Below, in pieces: positions 15,928 through 22,454 of a stretch of DNA of 22,454 nt. Origin of the DNA: Spartobacteria bacterium (GTDB taxonomy: Bacteria; Verrucomicrobiota; Verrucomicrobiia; Chthoniobacterales; Chthoniobacteraceae); contig JANXZI010000243.1 in the NCBI GenBank assembly GCA_025355595.1, positions 1 to 22,454 of the forward strand. Direction: 5' to 3'. A program made the translations under genes and the position numbers. Under the pieces are notes generated by a model. That model did no database searches, was not told where the DNA came from, and worked only from the letters and a program-made list of their open reading frames with translations. Position 1 is the stretch's first letter. The number at the start of each line of letters is the position of its first letter.

Positions 15928-16002
15928 GTAGCGTAGGTCTCCAGACCTGCGCCTCGTTGCGCATTCGTCGCAGGCAGGCGCAGCTCAGGAGAGCTACGCT
16001 AC
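15928..16002. repeat. 34-bp-arm imperfect hairpin element between the deacetylase and GNAT-like genes
   Basis: The arm 15928-15961 and the reverse complement of 15969-16002 agree at 28 of 34 positions without gaps, around a seven-base loop (15962-15968). Both arms begin GTAGCGTAG, read inward. The TAG stop of the GNAT-like gene (complement of 15994-15996) lies in one arm. The deacetylase start codon is seven bases beyond the other. As RNA it would form a long stem between two genes of one apparent operon. There is no U-run, so a simple terminator is unlikely. Confidence 0.85.
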
Positions 16003-16884
16003 CGTGGTCGGCGGGAGGAGTGCGATCTCGGCGTGGTCATCAGGAAAGTGATCAAGACGCAGCGCAGGATGCGCCATGTCCTGGGGTCGGAATTGCGCGC
16101 CGTACATCGTGTGAAGCGCCCGCACGATGCGCCGCACTCCGCGCCCGGTGATGACGCGCTCGTGCTCGCGACCGACGCGCCGGATGATGAGCTGGAACGG
16201 CAGCGGGCGCGCGCCGTCGCCCGCATCCATCACCTCCGGCGGACGGAAGTCGGGCTGATGATAGCGCACGGCTCGCGGATCGATCTTGAGGCAGCCGGCG
16301 CGCTCGTATGCGAGAAGGCGCAGCGCGCGCCGGGGATCGGTGCCGTTGGCGTATTCCATTTCGCCCACCAGCGTCACCTCACATCCGGGTGTGGCGTTCG
16401 CCGCTGCGAGTTCGCGCGCGGTGAGGATCGGCACGGCACGCATCCAACCCGCGAGGCCGCTGCGCCGCCACTCCGGTGCGACGAGCAGATGCGAGAGGTG
16501 AACGACGATTTGGCCGTCGCACGCGATCGCCGTGTGATCGCGCACGGCTGCGACCTGGGCGCCCGCATGCACGAGGAGGATTTCGTAGCGCAGCGGCCCG
16601 GCTTCACGCAGGCGAGCCGCGAGCACGTCGCGCGTTTCCATTTCATGCGCGGTGCCGAATTCCTGCCACAGCGCGGCATACGCGGTTTCAAAAAGCGGAT
16701 CGTCGGGTGAGCGAATTCGCGACCATGTGAACTGCGCGGGGTCGAGGGCTGCCGATTTTCCGTCGCCGGGTGCGAGCAGGTCAGGCGTCAGCAGCGCGGA
16801 ATCCATGCGCGGAATCTCGCACGCTAATGGCTCGCGCGCGAGCATTGGGAGCGGCGATTTCCAGATCGTCGGCTTCGCAAACAC
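15994..16884 (-). CDS. Uncharacterised protein with a GNAT-like acetyltransferase region
   Basis: I do not recognise a specific family for this protein of up to 296 residues. The middle (about 95-160) resembles a GNAT N-acyltransferase: a strand YEILLVHAGAQVAAVRDH, then VVHLSHLLVAPEWRRSGLAGWM (127-148). There VAPEWRRSGLAG looks like the acetyl-CoA pyrophosphate-binding R-x2-G-x-G/A loop. The remainder has no clear motif, and no membrane segment or signal peptide is seen. The longest start is GTG at 16884, 30 bases after hom; ATGs at 16845 and 16806 are alternatives, and the last (MDSALL) removes a poorly protein-like leader. The C-terminal residues TVA and the stop come from the adjacent inverted repeat. 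Confidence 0.65.
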   Translation of the reverse strand: MFAKPTIWKSPLPMLAREPLACEIPRMDSALLTPDLLAPGDGKSAALDPAQFTWSRIRSPDDPLFETAYAALWQEFGTAHEMETRDVLAARLREAGPLRYEILLVHAGAQVAAVRDHTAIACDGQIVVHLSHLLVAPEWRRSGLAGWMRAVPILTARELAAANATPGCEVTLVGEMEYANGTDPRRALRLLAYERAGCLKIDPRAVRYHQPDFRPPEVMDAGDGARPLPFQLIIRRVGREHERVITGRGVRRIVRALHTMYGAQFRPQDMAHPALRLDHFPDDHAEIALLPPTTVA

Positions 16885-16914
16885 ATCGGCGACTTGGAAG
16901 TTGCCGTTCCCAGT

Positions 16915-18210
16915 TCACACCGCGAAATGCTCGACGCGCAGCAGCGTCGGCGCGCCCTCGACGGGCGGCAGCGCCGCGATGCGCGCGATGGCCTCACGCA
17001 CCTGCGCGTGCGTCGCGTCGTGCAGCATGAGGATGAGCACGGCGCTCTGACCGTCACTCTCGGGCTGGATCATCGAGCTGATGCCGATGTGCAGGCTGCC
17101 GAGCACGCCGGCGACTTGGGCGAGCACGCCGGGTTCGTCGTCCACGGGGATGCGCAGGTAGTACTGGCAGAGGATTTCATCGAGCGGCTTGCAGTCACCG
17201 TAGAGACCGTGGGGCATGAAGCCGAAGTCGCGGCGCTTCGAATCCAGCCCGTGCGCGGCTTCGGCGAGATCGGCGATCACGGCGCTCGCGGTCGGATCCT
17301 GCCCCGCCCCGCGTCCGTAAAATAGAGTCTCACCCACGACATCGCCGTGGACGCAGAGCGCGTTGAAGACGCCATTCACGCTCGCAAGGACGTGTTTCTC
17401 CGGGATGAGCGTCGGATGCACGCGCACTTCGATGTTCCCTCGATCATCGGCCTTGATGATACCGAGCAGCTTGATCCGGTAGCCGAGCATTTTTGCAAAA
17501 CCGATGTCCCGCGCGGTGACTCTCTCGATGCCTTCGACGAAGACCTTCGACGGAGAAATCCATGTGCCGTATGCGAGCGACGCGAGGATGATCGCTTTGT
17601 GCGCGGCGTCCCAACCGTTCACGTCGAGCGTCGGGTCCGACTCCGCGTAGCCCTGCGCCTGCGCCTCCGCGAGCGCGTCCGCGTAGTCGAGCCCGGCCTC
17701 GGTCATGCGGGTCAAAATGTAGTTCGTCGTGCCGTTGATGATGCCGTGGATGGATTTGATGTGATTGACGACAAACGACTCGCGCACGGCCTTGATGATC
17801 GGGATGCCGCCCGCGACTGCGGCCTCGAAAAAGATCGGCACCTGTCGGTCAGTCGCGAGGTCGAAGAGTTCCTTGCCATGCTCGGCGAGTAGCGCCTTGT
17901 TGCCGGTCACGACGGTCTTTCCCGCCTCGATGGCGCGCACGATGAGCTGCCGCGCCTCCTCGATGCCGCCCATGAGTTCGACGACGATCTGCACCTGCGG
18001 ATCGTCCACGACATCCTGCCAGCGCGCCGTGAAAAGTTCCGCCGGCGCCTTCACGCCCCGCATTTTTTTCAGATCGCGCACGGTGATGCGGCGCACGGCG
18101 AGTTCGAGCCCGAGGCGTTGCGAGAGCAGTTCGCGGTTCTGCGCGAGGTGCTTGAAAACACCTGCGCCGACGGTGCCGAATCCTGCGAGGCCGATGCCGA
18201 TTTGTCTCAT
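16915..18210 (-). CDS. hom: Homoserine dehydrogenase
   Basis: The 431-residue protein has the standard monofunctional layout. An N-terminal Rossmann domain carries GLAGFGTVGAGVF (7-19). The catalytic domain contains GNKALLAEHG (103-112), GIINGTTNYI (156-165) and SDPTLDVNGWDAAHKAI (191-207), with the expected catalytic Asp and Lys. A C-terminal ACT domain (about 350-431, starting near IPVDDEPGVLAQVAGVLG) usually mediates feedback by threonine. It reduces aspartate semialdehyde to homoserine, the branch point to threonine and methionine. The start is ATG at 18210 with no Shine-Dalgarno match. It is the first of five closely spaced minus-strand genes and diverges from the FMN-binding membrane protein gene. 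Confidence 0.96.
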   Translation of the reverse strand: MRQIGIGLAGFGTVGAGVFKHLAQNRELLSQRLGLELAVRRITVRDLKKMRGVKAPAELFTARWQDVVDDPQVQIVVELMGGIEEARQLIVRAIEAGKTVVTGNKALLAEHGKELFDLATDRQVPIFFEAAVAGGIPIIKAVRESFVVNHIKSIHGIINGTTNYILTRMTEAGLDYADALAEAQAQGYAESDPTLDVNGWDAAHKAIILASLAYGTWISPSKVFVEGIERVTARDIGFAKMLGYRIKLLGIIKADDRGNIEVRVHPTLIPEKHVLASVNGVFNALCVHGDVVGETLFYGRGAGQDPTASAVIADLAEAAHGLDSKRRDFGFMPHGLYGDCKPLDEILCQYYLRIPVDDEPGVLAQVAGVLGSLHIGISSMIQPESDGQSAVLILMLHDATHAQVREAIARIAALPPVEGAPTLLRVEHFAV

Positions 18211-18224
18211 AAAAATGGGCGCGG

Positions 18225-18253
18225 ACTATCGAGGCGTCGCGCGCGCGCGGCAA
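18225..18253 (-). promoter_or_regulatory. Possible promoter for hom and the minus-strand gene set
   Basis: On the minus strand, TTGCCG (18253-18248) and GATAGT (18230-18225) are exactly 17 bases apart, 14 bases before the hom start codon. Each box matches the sigma-70 consensus at 4 of 6. It is in the short divergent gap where a promoter is expected, but the pattern is weak. Confidence 0.3.
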
Positions 18254-18260
18254 GTGCGGA

Positions 18261-19646
18261 GTGGGTGCCGTTCACCACTCAGTCTTCCGCCGTGCCGGGA
18301 GAATCTTCCGGCGCGCGCAGATCGCAGCTTGGAATGCCGCCGCCGGATTTCGCATCGTGCGCGCTGTGCGCCGTTTGTTCCTCCAGCTTTACCGTCTCGC
18401 CATGCTCGTCGCGATCGTGGGGCTGCTGCGCGGGCACGCGGTGCGGATGCGCGTGGAGTCGCTGCGGCCGCTGACGCATGCGGAACTGCACCCGCTTTTT
18501 CCCGAGGAGGATCAGTGGGTGCTTGATGAAAGTGACCGCGGCGGATGGCATGTGCTCGCATGGGATGGGCGGAAGCTCGGCTACGTGCTGCAGACCGCGC
18601 CGGTGTCCGATTCCATTGTCGGCTACTGCGGGGCGACGAACGTGCTCGTGGCGTTTGACAATGCGATGCACGTCGTCGGCGTGAGCATCCGGTCGAGCCA
18701 GGACACGGTGGAGCACGTGGGCGACATCAAAAGGGATCGCACTTTTCTGAAAACATGGAACGGGCGCTCGTGGGATGAGGTCGCGGGTCGCACGCCGGCG
18801 GAGGAGGGCATCGAAGGCGTGAGCGGTGCCTCGATGACGAGCCTCGCAATCGCCGAGGGGATCGTGCGGCGGCTGCGTGTGGCGGACGGGGCGGCAAAGA
18901 TCGCGCCGGTGCCGTTTCGCTTTGGCGTGCGTGATGTCGGTCTCGTGCTCGTGGTGCTCGCGGGGACGGTCATCGCATTCACCGGCACGCACCGCCGGCC
19001 GTGGCTCCGGCGCGCGTTTCAGGTGCTGGTGATCGGGTATGTCGGCTTCATCAATGCGGACCTCCTCGCGCAGACGCTCATGGTCGGCTGGGCGCAAAAT
19101 GGCGTGCCGTGGCGCACCGCGCCGGGGCTCGTGCTGATGCTCGCGGCGGCGCTCATCGTGCCGTGGGGCACGGGCAAGCCGCTCTATTGCCAGCAGCTTT
19201 GTCCGCACGGGCACGCGCAGGAATTGCTCGCGCGCTTCGCTCCGAAGCGCTGGCGCATCACGCTGCCGAAAAATCTCGCGGCGGGGCTTCGCTGGCTGCC
19301 GTGGCTCACGCTCGCGATGATCCTCGGCGTGGTGATGCTCGTGCTGCCCGCAGACGTTGCAGCATTCGAGCCGTTCGATGCGTATGCGATCCGCACCGCA
19401 GGCTGGGCGACGATCACCATCGCAATCGCGGGGCTCGTCGCTGCGTGCTTTGTGCCGATGGCGTACTGCCACTATGGGTGCCCGACGGGTGCGCTGCTGA
19501 ATTTCATCCGCAGTCACGGTCCGGCAGATCGTTACGGCCGCCGCGAGATCGCCGCGCTGTTCCTCGTGGTGCTCGCGTTCGTGCTCTCGCGGCTCGGCGT
19601 GCCGTTTCACGACTGGATCGGATCGAGCGCGTCGGACTGGCTGTGA
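18261..19646 (+). CDS. NosR/PceC-like membrane protein: FMN-binding domain plus two CxxxCP motifs
   Basis: The protein (461 residues from GTG 18261) has an N-terminal membrane anchor (about 43-57) and an extracytoplasmic FMN-binding domain (about 95-205). The SGASMTS motif (188-194) is where RnfG/NqrC/NosR proteins bind FMN covalently through Thr. About five transmembrane helices follow. Two membrane-edge motifs, CQQLCPHG (310-317) and CHYGCPTG (403-410), are paired like those of NosR and PceC. The usual C-terminal ferredoxin clusters of NosR are absent, as in PceC-type proteins. It probably moves electrons across the inner membrane to an unknown acceptor; no nos or dehalogenase gene is nearby. 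The start is uncertain: GTG 18357 or ATG 18402 would still keep part or all of the anchor. Confidence 0.85.
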   Translation: MGAVHHSVFRRAGRIFRRAQIAAWNAAAGFRIVRAVRRLFLQLYRLAMLVAIVGLLRGHAVRMRVESLRPLTHAELHPLFPEEDQWVLDESDRGGWHVLAWDGRKLGYVLQTAPVSDSIVGYCGATNVLVAFDNAMHVVGVSIRSSQDTVEHVGDIKRDRTFLKTWNGRSWDEVAGRTPAEEGIEGVSGASMTSLAIAEGIVRRLRVADGAAKIAPVPFRFGVRDVGLVLVVLAGTVIAFTGTHRRPWLRRAFQVLVIGYVGFINADLLAQTLMVGWAQNGVPWRTAPGLVLMLAAALIVPWGTGKPLYCQQLCPHGHAQELLARFAPKRWRITLPKNLAAGLRWLPWLTLAMILGVVMLVLPADVAAFEPFDAYAIRTAGWATITIAIAGLVAACFVPMAYCHYGCPTGALLNFIRSHGPADRYGRREIAALFLVVLAFVLSRLGVPFHDWIGSSASDWL

Positions 19647-19703
19647 TCCTCGGGCGAACGGCGATCACTTGCGCTGTGGGTGTGAGGACGGTACACGCTT
19701 CCC

Positions 19704-20687
19704 ATGGCATTGAATTCTCCGCGCATGATCGTCGTGCAATTTCCGTCGAACCTCGGCCGATGGCTGGGATTCGTTCCAGTTCTGATCGTGGTGCTCTGGC
19801 TCGTGTTCACAAGCTGGTACACCATTCCCGCCGAGTCGGTCGGCGTGGTGCTTCGCTTCGGTCACTTTGAGGCGATTCGCGAGCCGGGCCTGCATTTCAA
19901 GCTGCCATTCGGCATTGATGAAATCCTCCCGGTCGCGGTGAAGCGGCAGCAAAAGTTTGAGTTCGGATTCGGCACATCCGGCGCGACGAATCCGCGGCAG
20001 TTCAGCGACGAGCAGGATCGCGAGAAGAACATGGTCACGGGCGATCTGAACACGGCGCTCGTGGAGTGGGTGGTGCAATACCGCCTCGACGATCCGAAGC
20101 ACTACCTGTTCAGCGTGCGAAATCCCGACGCCACGCTGCGCGACCTTTCCGAATCCATCATGCGTGAAATCATCGGCGACCGCACGGTGGATGAGGTCAT
20201 CACCATCGGGCGGCAGGACATTGAGAGCAGTTCGCTCGTGCGGCTGCGCGAGATGGTGAAGGAATTCCAGCTCGGCATCGCGGTGGATCAGGTGCAGCTC
20301 AAAAACATCAACCCGCCGCGCGAAGTGCAGGCGTCGTTCAACGAGGTGAACAAGGCGAAACAGGATCGCGAGAACATGATGAACATCGCCAATGGTGAAT
20401 ACAACAAGGCCGTCCCGCGCGCGAAGGGCGAGGCAGAGCAGAAAATCAGCGTCGCCGAGGGCTACAAGCTCAAGCGCGTGAATGAGGCGCTCGGCGATGT
20501 CACCGCGTTCAACGCCGTGCTCGCCGAATATCTGAAGGCACCCGATGTCACACGAACGCGAATTTACCTGGAGACGATGGCCGAGGTGCTCCCACAGGTG
20601 CGCGAGCGAGTGATCGTGGACGACAGGATCACGCAATTGCTGCCGATGATGCCCGGTGTCGGTCACGGGCGGGAGGTGCGGAAATGA
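19704..20687 (+). CDS. hflK: Membrane protease modulator HflK
   Basis: The 327-residue protein has a short N-terminus, one transmembrane helix (about 20-39, LGFVPVLIVVLWLVFTSWY) and a prohibitin/SPFH domain starting TIPAESVGVVLRFG. A helical, charged stretch follows (EVNKAKQDRENMMNIANGEYNKAVPRAKGEAEQKI). In Escherichia coli, HflK and HflC form a large periplasmic cage around FtsH and restrain its proteolysis. The N-terminal cytosolic Gly-rich extension of the E. coli protein is missing, which is common outside gammaproteobacteria. The start is ATG at 19704 without a good Shine-Dalgarno match; M8 (19725) is an alternative. It overlaps hflC by four bases (ATGA), supporting coupled translation and equal stoichiometry. 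Confidence 0.93.
   Translation: MALNSPRMIVVQFPSNLGRWLGFVPVLIVVLWLVFTSWYTIPAESVGVVLRFGHFEAIREPGLHFKLPFGIDEILPVAVKRQQKFEFGFGTSGATNPRQFSDEQDREKNMVTGDLNTALVEWVVQYRLDDPKHYLFSVRNPDATLRDLSESIMREIIGDRTVDEVITIGRQDIESSSLVRLREMVKEFQLGIAVDQVQLKNINPPREVQASFNEVNKAKQDRENMMNIANGEYNKAVPRAKGEAEQKISVAEGYKLKRVNEALGDVTAFNAVLAEYLKAPDVTRTRIYLETMAEVLPQVRERVIVDDRITQLLPMMPGVGHGREVRK
20671..20676 (+). promoter_or_regulatory. Strong Shine-Dalgarno sequence for hflC
   Basis: GGGAGG inside the 3' end of hflK ends seven bases before the hflC ATG at 20684. It is the clearest ribosome-binding site in the window. Confidence 0.7.
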
Positions 20688-21721
20688 ATCCCTTCCGCGT
20701 CGGCCTGGCGTTCCTCGTGATCGTCGCACTCGTCGTGATCGGCGGCAGCATGTACACCGTTCGCGAGACGGATGTGGTCATCCTCACGCAATTTGGCAGG
20801 CAGATCGGCACGCCGGTCACGGAGGCGGGACTGCACTGGAAGATTCCCTTTATCCAATCTGTGAACCGGATCGAGAAGCGCCTGCTCGAATGGGACGGCC
20901 CGGTGAGCGAGATGCCCACAAAGGACAAGACGTACATTTCCGTCGAGGCGTTCGCCCGGTGGCGCATTCACGATCCGGCAATCTATTTCGTCAGTGTTCA
21001 CGATGAAAACCAGCGCCGGGCGCTCTCCCGTCTGGATGACATCATCGGCAGCGAAATTCGCATCGCCGTCGCGCGCCACGAGCTCATCGAGATCATCCGC
21101 AGTGACAAGGCGCGAAAGCTGACGGAAATCGTGGACAAGGAATTTGCGGGCTCGGCCGCGGAGCTTCCGCGGATCGAGCGCGGTCGCCGCGAGATCGAGC
21201 GCGATATTCTCAAGGAGGCTGCGCCCAAGGTGAAGTCGCTCGGCATCGAGCTGCTCGACGTGCGGCTCAAGCGCGTGAACTACAACTCGCAGGTTATCGA
21301 ACGCATCCACCAGCGCATGATCAGCGAGCGCACGCAGATCGCGCAGGGATACCGTTCCGAGGGCGAGGGAAAGGCCGCGGGCATCACGGGCAAAAAAGAT
21401 CGCGACCTGCGTGAGATCGAATCCACCGCGTATCGCAAGGTGCAGGAAATCCAGGGCACCGCCGACGCAGAGGCCACGCGCATTTACGCCGAGGCATTCA
21501 ACAAGAGCCCGCAAGCGGTCGAATTTTACGGCTTTGTGAAGACGATGGAGACTTACAAAAAGATTCTCCTCGGCGACACGAGCATCGTCCTCTCGACGGA
21601 CAGCGAGCTTTTCCATCTGCTCAAAAGCGCGAAGCCGGCTGCTGCTCCTGCCGGCGTTACCCGTTCGGTACCTGTTCCCGCGCCCGCGCCCGCGCCGGTT
21701 GCGGCGCCGCTTGCACAGTAG
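20684..21721 (+). CDS. hflC: Membrane protease modulator HflC
   Basis: The 345-residue protein has an N-terminal signal-anchor helix (about 7-25, GLAFLVIVALVVIGG) followed by an SPFH domain beginning YTVRETDVVILTQFG. Its typical HflC end includes RSEGEGKAAGITGKKDRDLREIES, ADAEATRIYAEAFNKSP and EFYGFVKTMETYKKIL. It partners HflK in the FtsH-regulating complex on the periplasmic face of the inner membrane. After the family's usual end there is an Ala/Pro-rich tail of about 30 residues (from AKPAAAPAG, including PAPAPAPV), probably disordered. The ATG overlaps the hflK stop and has a good Shine-Dalgarno sequence. The gene ends 22 bases from the stop of the converging short-chain dehydrogenase. 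Confidence 0.95.
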   Translation: MNPFRVGLAFLVIVALVVIGGSMYTVRETDVVILTQFGRQIGTPVTEAGLHWKIPFIQSVNRIEKRLLEWDGPVSEMPTKDKTYISVEAFARWRIHDPAIYFVSVHDENQRRALSRLDDIIGSEIRIAVARHELIEIIRSDKARKLTEIVDKEFAGSAAELPRIERGRREIERDILKEAAPKVKSLGIELLDVRLKRVNYNSQVIERIHQRMISERTQIAQGYRSEGEGKAAGITGKKDRDLREIESTAYRKVQEIQGTADAEATRIYAEAFNKSPQAVEFYGFVKTMETYKKILLGDTSIVLSTDSELFHLLKSAKPAAAPAGVTRSVPVPAPAPAPVAAPLAQ

Positions 21722-21743
21722 CGGAGCGCCCGTTTACCGCGGG

Positions 21744-22451
21744 TCACGCCATTGTCGCGCCGGGCACGTCGAGCGAGCGTCCGTTGTCCTTCGCGGTGAG
21801 GCCGAGCAGGAATGGCCCTGCGCGCTTCGCCCATTCGGCGGGCTGCGGGTGCTCCGCAGCGCCGCTGGCGAAGCATGAGCGCAGCATCTCGGTATTGATG
21901 ATGCCGGGATTCACCGCGACCCCCGCGAGACCGCTTGGAAGTTCCTGCGCGAGCGCCTGCGTGAGTCCCTCGATGGCCCACTTGCTCGCGCAGTAAATCG
22001 CGACATCCGGCGACGTGCTGCGGCCCCAGCCGGAGCTGAAATTCACGATGACGCCGCCGCGTTTTTCCATCGCCGGCACGAAATGGCGAATCGTGTTCAC
22101 CGTGCCCGCGATGTTCACGTTCAGCGTCGCGGCGATTGCCGTCGCAGGCACTTTCCACAGCGGCGCGCTCGTGGCGATCACGGCGGCGTTGTTGATGAGC
22201 AAGTCCGGCGCACCGTGTGTCGTGGAGATCCGCTCGGCCCAGCGCTGCACCGCTTCGTCGTCGGCCACGTCGAGTGCGGTGAAATCGTGCGGCGGCCCGA
22301 ACTGCTCCCGCAGCTCGGCGACGCTTTTCTCCGAGCGTCCGCATCCCGCGACGGTGTGGCCTTGCACGATGAAAAATTCCGCAAGCGCGCGACCGCAGCC
22401 GCGGGTGCAGCCGGTGATCGCGATCACCTTTGCGCCGCCGCGCGGGAGCAC
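21744..22451 (-). CDS. Short-chain dehydrogenase/reductase, possibly cut at its 5' end
   Basis: The 235 residues visible form a classical SDR Rossmann domain. The cofactor loop TGCTRGCG is at 13-20, then DLLINNAAV (83-91), catalytic Ser in VNFSSGWG (S139/S140), the YxxxK pair Y153 and K157 in YCASK, and NPGIINTEM after it. An Arg after the second beta strand (CGRS) favours NADP(H), as an inference. The substrate is unknown; sepiapterin-reductase-like or general carbonyl reductases are possible. The first start codon in the window is GTG at 22451, but the frame is still open at the edge, so the real start may lie outside. It converges on hflC. Confidence 0.88.
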   Translation of the reverse strand: MLPRGGAKVIAITGCTRGCGRALAEFFIVQGHTVAGCGRSEKSVAELREQFGPPHDFTALDVADDEAVQRWAERISTTHGAPDLLINNAAVIATSAPLWKVPATAIAATLNVNIAGTVNTIRHFVPAMEKRGGVIVNFSSGWGRSTSPDVAIYCASKWAIEGLTQALAQELPSGLAGVAVNPGIINTEMLRSCFASGAAEHPQPAEWAKRAGPFLLGLTAKDNGRSLDVPGATMA

Positions 22452-22454
22452 GGG

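Noticed and set aside
14442..16151. 569-codon open frame on the plus strand
   Set aside because: It is antisense to the metallophosphoesterase and deacetylase genes and runs through the hairpin element; no protein-like motifs.

Overview
The window is a GC-rich, gene-dense stretch of a Gram-negative bacterial chromosome. Three things fit the Verrucomicrobiota or a neighbouring phylum: an exosortase-centred polysaccharide locus, few Shine-Dalgarno sequences, and AT-rich word repeats between genes. This placement is inference from gene content and style; no rRNA or other taxonomic marker is present.

Left half, plus strand (about 1-12701): an extracellular or cell-surface polysaccharide locus. 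In order: the last 25 codons of a GT9 glycosyltransferase; a GT9-GT4 fusion glycosyltransferase; a glutamine-dependent asparagine synthase-type amidotransferase (AsnB family); a GT4 glycosyltransferase; a NodU/CmcH-type O-carbamoyltransferase; a GT2 glycosyltransferase; a small VanZ-like membrane protein; a membrane-anchored TPR protein; and an exosortase whose C-terminus carries an EpsI-like domain. The glycosyltransferases would build sugar repeats and AsnB and the carbamoyltransferase could decorate them. The exosortase points to a coupled PEP-CTERM-type protein sorting system, although no target protein is encoded here. The locus continues to the left of the window.

Middle, minus strand (18210 down to 12703): five closely spaced genes read hom (homoserine dehydrogenase), a GNAT-like protein, a histone-deacetylase-family hydrolase, a membrane metallophosphoesterase with an internal twin-arginine-like motif, and pdxA. 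The last gene converges on the exosortase gene with one base between the stop codons.

Right part, plus strand: a membrane FMN-binding protein with two CxxxCP motifs, resembling a cut-down NosR/PceC, diverges from hom. It is followed by hflK-hflC, which overlap by ATGA. A short-chain dehydrogenase on the minus strand runs up to the window edge.

The most unusual structure is a set of three imperfect inverted repeats of different sequence (4463-4567, 5715-5902, 15928-16002). Each begins at or across the stop codon of a gene, so the repeat supplies the stop and, in one case, about 14 C-terminal residues. No tRNA, rRNA, CRISPR array, transposase or phage gene was seen.
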